NCBI RefSeq assembly: GCF_023272795.1
Contig: NZ_CP096829.1
Span: 4,092,001-4,156,000, forward strand
Reading direction: 5' to 3'
DNA length: 64,000 nt
Source: Flavobacterium humidisoli
GTDB taxonomy: Bacteria; Bacteroidota; Bacteroidia; Flavobacteriales; Flavobacteriaceae
Within the stretch, counting starts at the first letter, position 1, and each line of letters begins with the position of its first letter. The notes beneath the pieces were generated by a model. That model made no database searches and was not told the DNA's origin. It worked only from the letters and a program-made list of their open reading frames with translations. This document shows, in pieces, positions 56,000-63,865 of this stretch. Position numbers and translations under genes: made by a program.

Positions 56000-57433
56000 A
56001 TGAAAAAGCTCATTATACTCCTGTTTTTATGCTTAAGCTTTTCAATTCTAGCGCAGAAGAATACAGCTGAAAAAAGTATTTTTATTGCAATGGACAAAAC
56101 AGCTTCGCTTTTAATAGGAAAGTCAAAAGCCAATTCTATCTCAATTGGAGTAGTTAAAAATGGAAAAACTTATACCAGACATTACGGCGAAATTGATAAT
56201 GGAAAAGAAAACGTTGCAAACAACAATACTGTCTTTGAAGTCGCCTCTATAACGAAACTATTTACAGGTTTACTGACTGCACAAGCAGTTTTAGAAGGAA
56301 AATTGAATCCAGACGATGATATTAGAAAATATATTACTGGCTCCTACCCCAACTTAGAATATAACGGAACTCCAATAACGATTAAAGATTTGGTTTCTTT
56401 TAGAACTGGTTTTGATAAAGATCTTCCTGATACTGCCGAATTAAGAAAAAACCGAAACGATAGTAGTTATTTAGCTTTTAAAAAGATGGATGAAACGTAT
56501 ACTCGTGAAAAATTTTTTGAAGATCTTAAAACTATAAAATTAGACACTTTACCAGGAACAAAATTCAAATACAGCAACGGAAGCCTGAATCTTACGGCTC
56601 ACATTTTAGAAAATGTTTATGGCAAAAGCTATGAAACGCTTTTGAAAGAAAATATTTTTTCAAAACTAGACATGCAATCAAGCGGTATAAATTTAAGTCC
56701 AAATACTGTTATAGCGAATGGGTATAATCTAAAAGGCGTTCTAATGCCTAACATTTCAGACAATCTTTGGGGTGCTGCAGGAAGATTAAAATCTACTTTA
56801 GGTGATTTGACTAAATTTATTGCTTATGAACTAAATACAAAAAATAAAGTTGTTCAAGAATCGCAACGAAATCTATTAAATAGCCCAACAACTTGGAACG
56901 GTTATTTCTGGGATTATATTCAAGTGGATGAAAACGGAAAAAACTGCTGGAAACACGGGGGTGCCTTTGGAACTCAAAATATGCTGGTTGTTTATCCTGA
57001 ACGTCAATTAGGAATTTCAATTATCGTAAATATAAGTGATGAAAACACAGGCAATGCACTTGGTGAAGCTATTACAAAGCTCTCTAATGATTTATTGAGC
57101 GAAAACAAAAAACAATCTGGCATTTACGGTTACAAAATCGTTAACGACAATGTTGTATTTGTCTATGAACATGATAAGAATTTAGATCCGAATTTGGTTA
57201 AAAGTGTTTCAATAGCGGGTTCTTTTGACCAATGGAATCCAAATGACCAGGATTTTCAAATGATTCAGAAAAGTAAAAACACATTTGAACTATCGGTTCC
57301 AAAATCGAAATTTGAAAAAAACAAAACACATCTTTTCAAATTTGTCATCAATAAAACGGGATGGATGGAAGCTCCCAAAAATGCCATAAATCGCGAAAGC
57401 GATGGCGACGAAAATCTGATTCTCAAAATTTAA
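56000..57433 (+). CDS. secreted serine hydrolase (beta-lactamase family) with C-terminal CBM48-like domain
   Basis: 477 residues with a signal peptide (MKKLIILLFLCLSFSILAQ). SxxK is SITK (Ser83, Lys86), the YxN motif is complete (FKYSNGSLN), and HGGAFGTQNM stands in the place of the KTG-type strand. After the catalytic domain a region of about 90 residues (385-477), with VKSVSIAGSFDQWNP and KTHLFKFVINKTGWM, resembles the glycogen-binding CBM48/AMPK-beta domain. This fusion suggests action on, or anchoring to, a glycan. It is the last gene of the six-gene operon and has a strong terminator after it. Confidence 0.85.
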   Translation: MKKLIILLFLCLSFSILAQKNTAEKSIFIAMDKTASLLIGKSKANSISIGVVKNGKTYTRHYGEIDNGKENVANNNTVFEVASITKLFTGLLTAQAVLEGKLNPDDDIRKYITGSYPNLEYNGTPITIKDLVSFRTGFDKDLPDTAELRKNRNDSSYLAFKKMDETYTREKFFEDLKTIKLDTLPGTKFKYSNGSLNLTAHILENVYGKSYETLLKENIFSKLDMQSSGINLSPNTVIANGYNLKGVLMPNISDNLWGAAGRLKSTLGDLTKFIAYELNTKNKVVQESQRNLLNSPTTWNGYFWDYIQVDENGKNCWKHGGAFGTQNMLVVYPERQLGISIIVNISDENTGNALGEAITKLSNDLLSENKKQSGIYGYKIVNDNVVFVYEHDKNLDPNLVKSVSIAGSFDQWNPNDQDFQMIQKSKNTFELSVPKSKFEKNKTHLFKFVINKTGWMEAPKNAINRESDGDENLILKI

Positions 57434-57455
57434 ATACTTTTACATTTTACTACCC

Positions 57456-57486
57456 AAAAGACTTTGTTTCAAACACAAAGTCTTTT
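57456..57486 (+). terminator. terminator after the bla/M56 operon
   Basis: Perfect 12-bp stem AAAAGACTTTGT, a 7-base loop and a run of T. Confidence 0.85.
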
Positions 57487-57491
57487 TTTTT

Positions 57492-57499
57492 TATCTTTG
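57492..57499 (+). promoter_or_regulatory. -7 promoter element for the 47-aa gene
   Basis: TATCTTTG matches TAnnTTTG, 16 bases before the ATG at 57516. Confidence 0.45.
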
Positions 57500-57515
57500 C
57501 CGAAACAAATCTACT

Positions 57516-57659
57516 ATGTATAAATTATTAGCTAAACTAAATAAACTACTTTTGCCAAGCTTTACCAAACAAGGTCTAGATATTTCTAAGGCTACGAAAT
57601 GGCAAATGGCTATTATTGGTTACCGCGCCTATGTTACAAAAAGAGCATTGGACAATTAA
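57516..57659 (+). CDS. 47-aa conserved-looking small protein
   Basis: An ATG frame of 47 codons with its own promoter element. The product begins MYKLLAKLNKLLLPSFTKQG and continues with ATKWQMAIIGYRAYVTKRALDN. It is basic and partly amphipathic. I recall similar short flavobacterial entries named SsrA-binding protein, but there is no SmpB similarity to support that name, so I leave it unnamed. Confidence 0.6.
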   Translation: MYKLLAKLNKLLLPSFTKQGLDISKATKWQMAIIGYRAYVTKRALDN

Positions 57660-57719
57660 TTTAGAATACATTTTATTATCCGACAGCAATTATTTTTTTA
57701 TGATTCTGTCTTATTTTTT

Positions 57720-58565
57720 ATGAAAAACCGAGATTTCAGCCTTCCTCCTGTTCCAGCAGTATTATTAGCGATTATTAGTGTTCAATGTGGGGCTGCAATT
57801 GCCAAAACACTATTTCCTACAATCGGCGCAGCTGGTACGGCATCTATGCGTATTGGTATTTCGGCGTTAATTCTATTACTGGCTTACAGACCAAATCTAA
57901 AAGCGATAACTCCACAACAATGGAAAATTGTAATTCCGTATGGTTTGTCATTGGGAGCTATGAATTTAATTTTTTATCTCGCAATAGAAAAAATTCCAAT
58001 TGGCCTAGCCGTGACTTTAGAGTTTGTTGGTCCTTTAATACTTGCTATAGCAGGTTCAAAACGCTTGGTTGATTACTGTTGGGTGATGTTGGCTGCGATT
58101 GGTATTTTATTAATTGCACCATGGACAAACGATCGCTTAGATCCTATCGGCATTATATGTGCACTTTTGGCTGGAGCATTTTGGAGCGCTTATATAGTTT
58201 TAGGAGGCAAAATTTCGAAAATAATGAACGATGGTTATGCCGTTACAACCGGAATGTTGTTTGCAGCCATTTTAGTCTTACCTTTTGGTTTCCTAGAAAG
58301 CGGATTAAACAATCTTACACCAAAATTATTCGGAATGGGTGTGGCTCTTGCTCTTCTGTCTAGTGCTATTCCGTTTACTTTAGAAATGAAGGCTTTAGGA
58401 AAACTTCCGCCTCGTACTTTTAGCATATTAATGAGTCTAGAACCGGCGGCAGCTTCTATTTGTGCTTTTATATTTCTTCAAGAAAGTTTAAACTTCTACG
58501 AAATTCTAGCTGTACTTTGCGTTATAATTGCTTCTGCAGGAAGTACTTTAACTGCTAAAAAATAA
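57720..58565 (+). CDS. EamA family transporter (RhtA-like exporter)
   Basis: 281 residues, ten membrane helices in two EamA repeats. The first contains GAAGTASMRIGISALILLL and GLSLGAMNLIFYLAIEKIPIGLAVTLEFVGPL; the second GALWSAYIVLGGKI-like sequence (AGAFWSAYIVLGGKISKIM). The pattern is like RhtA/YbiF, which exports threonine and homoserine. The substrate is unproved. It is probably transcribed alone and ends at a strong bidirectional terminator. Confidence 0.85.
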   Translation: MKNRDFSLPPVPAVLLAIISVQCGAAIAKTLFPTIGAAGTASMRIGISALILLLAYRPNLKAITPQQWKIVIPYGLSLGAMNLIFYLAIEKIPIGLAVTLEFVGPLILAIAGSKRLVDYCWVMLAAIGILLIAPWTNDRLDPIGIICALLAGAFWSAYIVLGGKISKIMNDGYAVTTGMLFAAILVLPFGFLESGLNNLTPKLFGMGVALALLSSAIPFTLEMKALGKLPPRTFSILMSLEPAAASICAFIFLQESLNFYEILAVLCVIIASAGSTLTAKK

Positions 58566-58585
58566 TCTTGGAAAAATCTCAAAAT

Positions 58586-58628
58586 AAAAAATCCAAATTC
58601 CAATTTAAGCTTGGAATTTGGATTTTTT
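58586..58628. terminator. bidirectional terminator (18-bp stem), built from a family 6 repeat
   Basis: Perfect 18-bp inverted repeat containing AATCCAAATTCCAA and its complement with a 7-base loop, between convergent EamA and fasciclin genes. Confidence 0.85.
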
Positions 58629-58645
58629 TTAGAATTTAAAACTAA

Positions 58646-59200
58646 TTATTTCTTTGGAAGCAAAACAGCATCTATAACATGAATTACACCATTTGATTGA
58701 TTAACATCTGCAATGGTAACTTTTGCTTTACTGCCATTCTCGTCAGTAATATATAAATCTTTACCTTTCATCCATGCAGTAAGGTTTCCACCGCTTACTG
58801 TTTTAATCGTTGCTTTCCCTTTTCCGTCTTTTATTGCTTTTGCAATATCAGCAGAACTCCATTTTCCAGAAACAACATGATAGGTTAAGATCGTTTGTAA
58901 TTTCTTTTTATTTTCTGGTTTTAATAATGTCTCTACAGTTCCTTTTGGCAATTTATCAAATGCGGCATTTGTAGGAGCAAAAACAGTAAACGGACCAGCT
59001 CCTTTTAATGTTTCAACTAAATCGGCAGCTTTTACTGCGGCTACTAATGTTGTGTGATCTTTTGAATTAACAGCATTTTCAATAATATTTTTGTTTGGAT
59101 ACATTGCTGCACCACCCACCATTACTGTTTTTTGTGCATTTGATGTAAATGCAAATCCTAAAGCTAAAACTGCTACTGCGAAAAATTTTCTAGTTTTCAT
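58646..59200 (-). CDS. secreted fasciclin (FAS1) domain protein
   Basis: 184 residues with a signal peptide (FFAVAVLALGFAFTSNAQ). One FAS1 domain with LKGAGPFTVFAPTNAAFDKLP (H1 region), ILTYHVVSGKW (YH box), and NGVIHVIDAVLLPK at the end. FAS1 proteins act in adhesion and surface interactions. The gene appears monocistronic. Confidence 0.93.
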   Translation of the reverse strand: MKTRKFFAVAVLALGFAFTSNAQKTVMVGGAAMYPNKNIIENAVNSKDHTTLVAAVKAADLVETLKGAGPFTVFAPTNAAFDKLPKGTVETLLKPENKKKLQTILTYHVVSGKWSSADIAKAIKDGKGKATIKTVSGGNLTAWMKGKDLYITDENGSKAKVTIADVNQSNGVIHVIDAVLLPKK

Positions 59201-59493
59201 AATTAATTTTTTAAGTTATAATGTCATTTACGATGATTAATTCCTTTTGGTTTTAAGAAAAATGGAAATACTTAAAAAGAATATTGAAAAATTATCATTT
59301 AACACTCAATAGCAAGCATTTAATATCTAAGGAGAATTTTAAATATTTTTAAAATCCTGATGATTTTTGCATTCTTTTTATTTTTACGAAATGAAAATCA
59401 CCGGATTACATCCAAAAAAATTACTCCTTAAAAAAACAAAATAATTAGCTTCAAATTAAACTTAAAACAAAGAAAGCCCTGAAGTAAAAACAA
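59201..59493. other. gap between the fasciclin gene and the rpsA terminator
   Basis: About 290 AT-rich bases, mostly A/T runs, upstream of the minus-strand fasciclin gene. I saw no clear TAnnTTTG element and no other feature. Confidence 0.5.
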
Positions 59494-59523
59494 AAAAAGT
59501 CCCACATTACTATGGGACTTTTT
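59494..59523 (-). terminator. terminator after rpsA
   Basis: Perfect 11-bp stem AAAAAGTCCCA with an 8-base loop; on the minus strand it ends with T, 21 bases after the rpsA stop. Confidence 0.8.
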
Positions 59524-59543
59524 ATTTACAAAAAAGCTAAGAA

Positions 59544-61322
59544 TTATTTTTTCTCAGTTTTTTCCATTTTAGCTTTTAATGCAGCTAATACATCATTGTT
59601 ATCTCCTAAAGTTGCAGCTGGTGCATTAGTAGTAGAGTTAGATGAAGTATTTTCAGTTGCAGCTTTCACATTTTTCTCTTCTTCTTCTCTGAAGATAGCA
59701 GTGTGAGAAGCAACTACTCTTTTGAATTCTTTGTTGAATTCAATTACTTTGAAATCAGCAGTATCACCTTTTTTCAATTTCTTTCCGTCTTCTTTTTCAA
59801 GGTGACGAGTTGGAATGAAAGCAACGATATCATCTCCGAATTCTACAGTAGCTCCTTTGTCAACGATTTCAGAAATCTCACCGTTGTGGATAGTTCCTAC
59901 AGCGAAAGAATCTTCGTATTGATCCCAAGGATTAGCAGTAGTTTGTTTGTGACCTAAAGATAATTTACGTCCTTCAACATCTAATTCTAATACAACAACA
60001 TCAAGTTTTTCACCAACGTTTACAAACTCAGATGGGTGTTTAATTTTCTTAGTCCAAGATAAGTCAGAGATGTAGATTAATCCATCAATTCCTTCTTCTA
60101 ATTCTACGAAAATACCAAAGTTTGTAAAGTTTCTAACGATACCTGTATGTTTAGAACCTACTGGGTATTTAGAAGTGATATCAGTCCATGGATCTTGAGT
60201 CAATTGTTTGATACCTAATGACATCTTACGATCGTCTCTATCTAAAGTTAAGATAACAGCTTCAACAACATCTCCAACTTTTACGAAATCTTGAGCAGAA
60301 CGTAAATGAGTTGACCATGACATTTCAGAAACGTGGATTAAACCTTCAACACCTTCAGCAACTTCGATGAAAGCACCGTAATCAGCGATTACAACAACTT
60401 TACCTTTAACTTTATCACCAACAGTTAAGTTAGCATCTAAAGCATCCCATGGGTGAGCGTTTAATTGTTTCAATCCTAATTGAATTCTTGTTTTCTCATC
60501 ATCGAAATCAAGGATTACAACGTTTAATTTTTGGTCTAATTCAAGAACTTCACTTGGGTGGTTGATTCTACTCCAAGAAAGGTCAGTAATGTGAATTAAT
60601 CCGTCAACACCACCTAAGTCAATGAACACACCATAAGAAGTAATGTTTTTAACAACACCTTCTAATACTTGTCCTTTTTGTAATTGACCGATGATTTCTT
60701 TTTTCTGTACTTCAATATCAGCCTCGATAAGCGCTTTATGAGATACAACAACGTTTTTGAATTCGTGGTTGATTTTTACCACTTTGAATTCCATCATTTT
60801 GTTTACATATACATCGTAGTCTCTAATTGGCTTAACGTCAATTTGAGATCCAGGTAAGAACGCTTCGATTCCGAATACGTCAACAATCATACCTCCTTTA
60901 GTTCTACATTTAACAAAACCGTTAACGATTTCTCCAGTTTCATTAGCCGCAATAACTCTATCCCAAGATTTGATAGTACGTGCTTTTCTGTGAGATAATA
61001 CTAATTGACCTGTTTTATCCTCACGGATATCAATTAATACTTCTACTTTGTCACCTACTTTTAAATTAGGGTTGTAACGAAATTCGTTTAAAGAAATAAC
61101 ACCTTCAGATTTAGCATTGATATCAACGATAACGTCTCTATCTGTAATTCTAACGACAACTCCTTCTACTACTTCTTCTTGATCTGTAGCGATGAAAGTT
61201 TTTGATACTAGTTCTTCAAACTCTTGCAAGTTTTTTTCATCTACTGCATCGATTCCTTCTTGGAAGTTGTGCCAGTTAAAATTTGCTAAAAACTCTTCTT
61301 GTGATTTTGTTTGTTCAGACAT
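59544..61322 (-). CDS. rpsA: 30S ribosomal protein S1
   Basis: 592 residues with six S1 OB-fold repeats: GVVVRITDRDVIVDI, NGFVKCRTKGGMIVDVFG, EGVVKNITSYGVFIDLGG, KGKVVVIADYGAFIEVAEG, TGIVRNFTNFGIFVELEEG and NGEISEIVDKGATVEFG. Repeats 3-5 carry the GLIHITDLSW-type ending. S1 helps mRNA binding to the 30S subunit, and is especially relevant here since Shine-Dalgarno sequences are weak in this phylum. The acidic/Ser/Thr/Asn-rich C-terminus (about 555-592) is lineage-specific. The promoter is well upstream, leaving a leader of roughly 110 bases. Confidence 0.97.
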   Translation of the reverse strand: MSEQTKSQEEFLANFNWHNFQEGIDAVDEKNLQEFEELVSKTFIATDQEEVVEGVVVRITDRDVIVDINAKSEGVISLNEFRYNPNLKVGDKVEVLIDIREDKTGQLVLSHRKARTIKSWDRVIAANETGEIVNGFVKCRTKGGMIVDVFGIEAFLPGSQIDVKPIRDYDVYVNKMMEFKVVKINHEFKNVVVSHKALIEADIEVQKKEIIGQLQKGQVLEGVVKNITSYGVFIDLGGVDGLIHITDLSWSRINHPSEVLELDQKLNVVILDFDDEKTRIQLGLKQLNAHPWDALDANLTVGDKVKGKVVVIADYGAFIEVAEGVEGLIHVSEMSWSTHLRSAQDFVKVGDVVEAVILTLDRDDRKMSLGIKQLTQDPWTDITSKYPVGSKHTGIVRNFTNFGIFVELEEGIDGLIYISDLSWTKKIKHPSEFVNVGEKLDVVVLELDVEGRKLSLGHKQTTANPWDQYEDSFAVGTIHNGEISEIVDKGATVEFGDDIVAFIPTRHLEKEDGKKLKKGDTADFKVIEFNKEFKRVVASHTAIFREEEEKNVKAATENTSSNSTTNAPAATLGDNNDVLAALKAKMEKTEKK

Positions 61323-61441
61323 GCTGATAAAAAAATTTGTATTCTGTTTTTCTCGAGTTTCTCTATGCGATAGAAAATACAGAAGTTGTTTTACATAAAT
61401 GGTTGATTCCTAATGGAAACTCTTCTCTGCCAAAAGGACTG

Positions 61442-61472
61442 CAAAATTAATACATTTTTCTGAATTAACAAA
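61442..61472 (-). promoter_or_regulatory. rpsA: promoter of rpsA (-33 TTTG, -7 TAATTTTG)
   Basis: Minus strand: TTTG (61469-61472), a 19-base spacer and TAATTTTG (61442-61449), full consensus. Transcription start near 61436 would leave a leader of about 110 bases, room for feedback control by S1 (inference). Confidence 0.65.
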
Positions 61473-61499
61473 ACAAAACCGATATGATTATCAGTCATT

Positions 61500-61620
61500 T
61501 GTTTAAGAAGGAGGACAAGTGATGTTTTCAACATGCTCATTCCCGCTTCACTCCTATCTTATTCTGTCTGGCAGCAGCTAAAAAAAGGACATACGTGCTA
61601 GGTTAGAGCTTTTTGTTTTA
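61500..61620. ncRNA. possible structured RNA or structured intergenic element
   Basis: A stretch distinctly richer in GC than its flanks, with nested complementary words: AGGAGGACAAGTGA and TTCACTCCT, an ATGTT-TTC-AACAT hairpin, and AGCTAA...TTAGAGCT followed by TTTTTG on the plus strand. It has no open frame of note and no recognised SRP, tmRNA, 6S or tRNA signature. It lies between the divergent promoter of rpsA and the end of the nucleoside permease gene. Confidence 0.25.
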
Positions 61621-61627
61621 CATAACA

Positions 61628-61660
61628 AAACCCGACAGTTTTTTTAAACATGTCGGGTTT
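61628..61660 (-). terminator. terminator after the nucleoside permease gene
   Basis: Perfect 10-bp stem AAACCCGACA with a 13-base loop, 23 bases after the stop codon of the minus-strand gene. Confidence 0.75.
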
Positions 61661-61683
61661 CCTAATATAAAACTTTTTCTATT

Positions 61684-63060
61684 TTAGTGCTTTAAGCCTT
61701 CTAACTCCTTTGGATCATGTTTATGCTTAAACAAAATAGCAAAAGCAATTGCAATAACCAAAGCATAAGCAGCAAATGATAACCAGATTGTATGCCAATC
61801 TTTCATTAAAACTGGATTTGCAAAAATTCCGTCTGCAGAAATTGAATTTCCTTGTTCTTTTACAAATTCTACCATTTTTTCATTAGTTGCATCTGTTTGC
61901 AAAAATCCTGATAATTCAGTTGTATTAGCAAATGATTTTGTAAAGAAACGATCAATTGCCCATCCAGAAGTTAAACTTCCTAAAACAGCTCCTACTCCAT
62001 TGGTCATCATCATAAATAAACCTTGTGCAGAAGATCGAATTTTAGAATCTGTATTGCTTTCTACGAATAAAGAACCCGAAATATTAAAGAAATCAAATGC
62101 CATTCCGTAAACGATACAAGACAAAATAATCATCCATAACCCACCAATTGGATCTCCAAAAGCAAATAATCCAAAGCGAAGAACCCAAGCTAGCATACTA
62201 ATCAACATAACCTGTTTGATACCGAAGCGTCTCAAGAAAAACGGAATCGCTAGAATAAATAAGGTTTCAGAAACCTGAGAAATCGACATTATAATAGTCG
62301 AATATTTTATTACGAAAGAATCTGCGTATTTTGGAAAATGTTTGAACTCATCCAAAAACACATCTCCATAAGCATTTGTCAGTTGCAATGCTCCTCCTAA
62401 AAACATAGAAAAAACAAAAAACAAAGCCATTTTGTAGTTGGCAAACAACTTGAAAGATTCTAAACCAAAAGTTTCAATCCAAGTCGCATTTTCTTTGATC
62501 AAACGTTGCGGTTCGCATTTTGGTAAAGTAAAAGCATAAACTCCAAGAATTAAAGCACCTACTCCAGCAATATAAAACTGATATTCAGTTGCTTTACTTC
62601 CGCTTAAATTCGTAATCCACATGGCAACGATAAAACCTATTGTTCCCCAAACACGAATTGGCGGAAAATCTTTTACAATATTTTTATTATTTAATTTAAG
62701 CGAAGTATAAGATATTGAATTACTTAAAGCGATTGTTGGCATATAACAGCACATGGCTAAAAGCATAACAACAATAAAAGTATCTGGCGCAGTAACTTGT
62801 GCAATCCCGAATAGAACTACTGCATAAAGAATATGAAGAGCACCGTATAATTTTTCAGCATTAATCCATCTGTCGGCAATAATACCTGTAAGTGTAGGCA
62901 TAAAAAGAGAAGCGATTCCCATGGTTCCGAAAACTAGTCCGAATTGAGTTCCTTCCCAGTTTTTTGTTCCAAACCAATAATTTCCAATTGTTATAAGCCA
63001 AGCTCCCCAAACAAAAAATTGAAGAAAGCTCATTAAAATCAATCTATTTTTAATCCCCAT
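61684..63060 (-). CDS. nucleoside permease, NHS family (NupG-like MFS)
   Basis: 458 residues and twelve membrane helices. The N-terminus LILMSFLQFFVWGAWLITIGNYWF and GTMGIASLFMPTLTGIIADRWIN are characteristic of the NHS (nucleoside:H+ symporter) family; GGALQLTNAYGDVFLDEF and GGLWMIILSCIVYGMAFDFFNISGSL also fit. A polar loop (about 378-425) is longer than in E. coli NupG. It would import nucleosides with protons. The cmk gene follows upstream on the same strand and also belongs to nucleotide metabolism. Confidence 0.9.
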   Translation of the reverse strand: MGIKNRLILMSFLQFFVWGAWLITIGNYWFGTKNWEGTQFGLVFGTMGIASLFMPTLTGIIADRWINAEKLYGALHILYAVVLFGIAQVTAPDTFIVVMLLAMCCYMPTIALSNSISYTSLKLNNKNIVKDFPPIRVWGTIGFIVAMWITNLSGSKATEYQFYIAGVGALILGVYAFTLPKCEPQRLIKENATWIETFGLESFKLFANYKMALFFVFSMFLGGALQLTNAYGDVFLDEFKHFPKYADSFVIKYSTIIMSISQVSETLFILAIPFFLRRFGIKQVMLISMLAWVLRFGLFAFGDPIGGLWMIILSCIVYGMAFDFFNISGSLFVESNTDSKIRSSAQGLFMMMTNGVGAVLGSLTSGWAIDRFFTKSFANTTELSGFLQTDATNEKMVEFVKEQGNSISADGIFANPVLMKDWHTIWLSFAAYALVIAIAFAILFKHKHDPKELEGLKH

Positions 63061-63129
63061 ATGATAAAAATTGTTCTTTAGTAAAAATGAAGCGGTAAAA
63101 CTACCATTTAAAATAATATCTGCAAAAAA

Positions 63130-63822
63130 TTATGCTGTTTTAACAACATCATTCACTAATTCTAGAACCGCAGCAAATTGTTCTTCTTTATTTAAGTAAG
63201 AATTATCAATTTCTATGGCGTCATCGGCAATTACAAGAGGAGAGTCTTCGCGGTGTGTATCCATATAATCTCTTTCAACAACATTTTTCAAAACTTCTTC
63301 ATAAGAAACATTATCACCTTTTTGCTGTAATTCATCAAAACGTCTTTGCGCACGTGTTTCTGCACTTGCTGTCATAAATATTTTTAATTCTGCATTTGGA
63401 AAAACTACAGTTCCAATATCTCTTCCATCCATTACAATGGCTTTATTTGTTCCCATTTCCTGCTGCTGTTCTACCAACTTAGCACGAACTTCTGAAACAG
63501 CCGCTACTTTACTAACAAAATTAGAAACTTCAATAGTTCTAATTTGTTTCTCCACATTCTCACCATTCAAATACATTTCTGCAAAACCTAAATCTGAATT
63601 AAACTTAAATTCTAATTTTATATCAGATAATGCTGCAATCAAAGCTTCTTTCTTAAAAAAATCAGCCTCAATCAAATTATGCTGCATAGCAAAATAGGCA
63701 ACCGCACGGTACATTGCCCCTGTATCTACATAAACATATTCCAATTCTTTTGCTAATTGTTTTGCAAGAGTGCTTTTACCTGTAGATGAAAATCCGTCGA
63801 TAGCAATGGTAATTTTTTTCAA
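63130..63822 (-). CDS. cmk: cytidylate kinase Cmk
   Basis: 230 residues. P-loop is GFSSTGKST (residues 10-18), with VDTGAMYRAVAYFA (the CMP-binding region), VMDGRDIGTVVFPNAELKIFMTAS and ERDYMDTHREDSPLVIADDAIEIDN. The enzyme phosphorylates CMP and dCMP with ATP. The length is normal. It stands 69 bases ahead of the nucleoside permease gene on the same strand and might be cotranscribed with it. Confidence 0.95.
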   Translation of the reverse strand: MKKITIAIDGFSSTGKSTLAKQLAKELEYVYVDTGAMYRAVAYFAMQHNLIEADFFKKEALIAALSDIKLEFKFNSDLGFAEMYLNGENVEKQIRTIEVSNFVSKVAAVSEVRAKLVEQQQEMGTNKAIVMDGRDIGTVVFPNAELKIFMTASAETRAQRRFDELQQKGDNVSYEEVLKNVVERDYMDTHREDSPLVIADDAIEIDNSYLNKEEQFAAVLELVNDVVKTA

Positions 63823-63865
63823 TTTTTTATTTTTAAATTTTTATTCTTTTAGTGATAGTTGATTT

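Noticed and set aside
61500..61620. Possible SRP RNA or tRNA upstream of rpsA
   Set aside because: The conserved SRP loop (GGAAGnnnGCAG type) and tRNA T-loop words are absent; kept only as an unspecified structured element.
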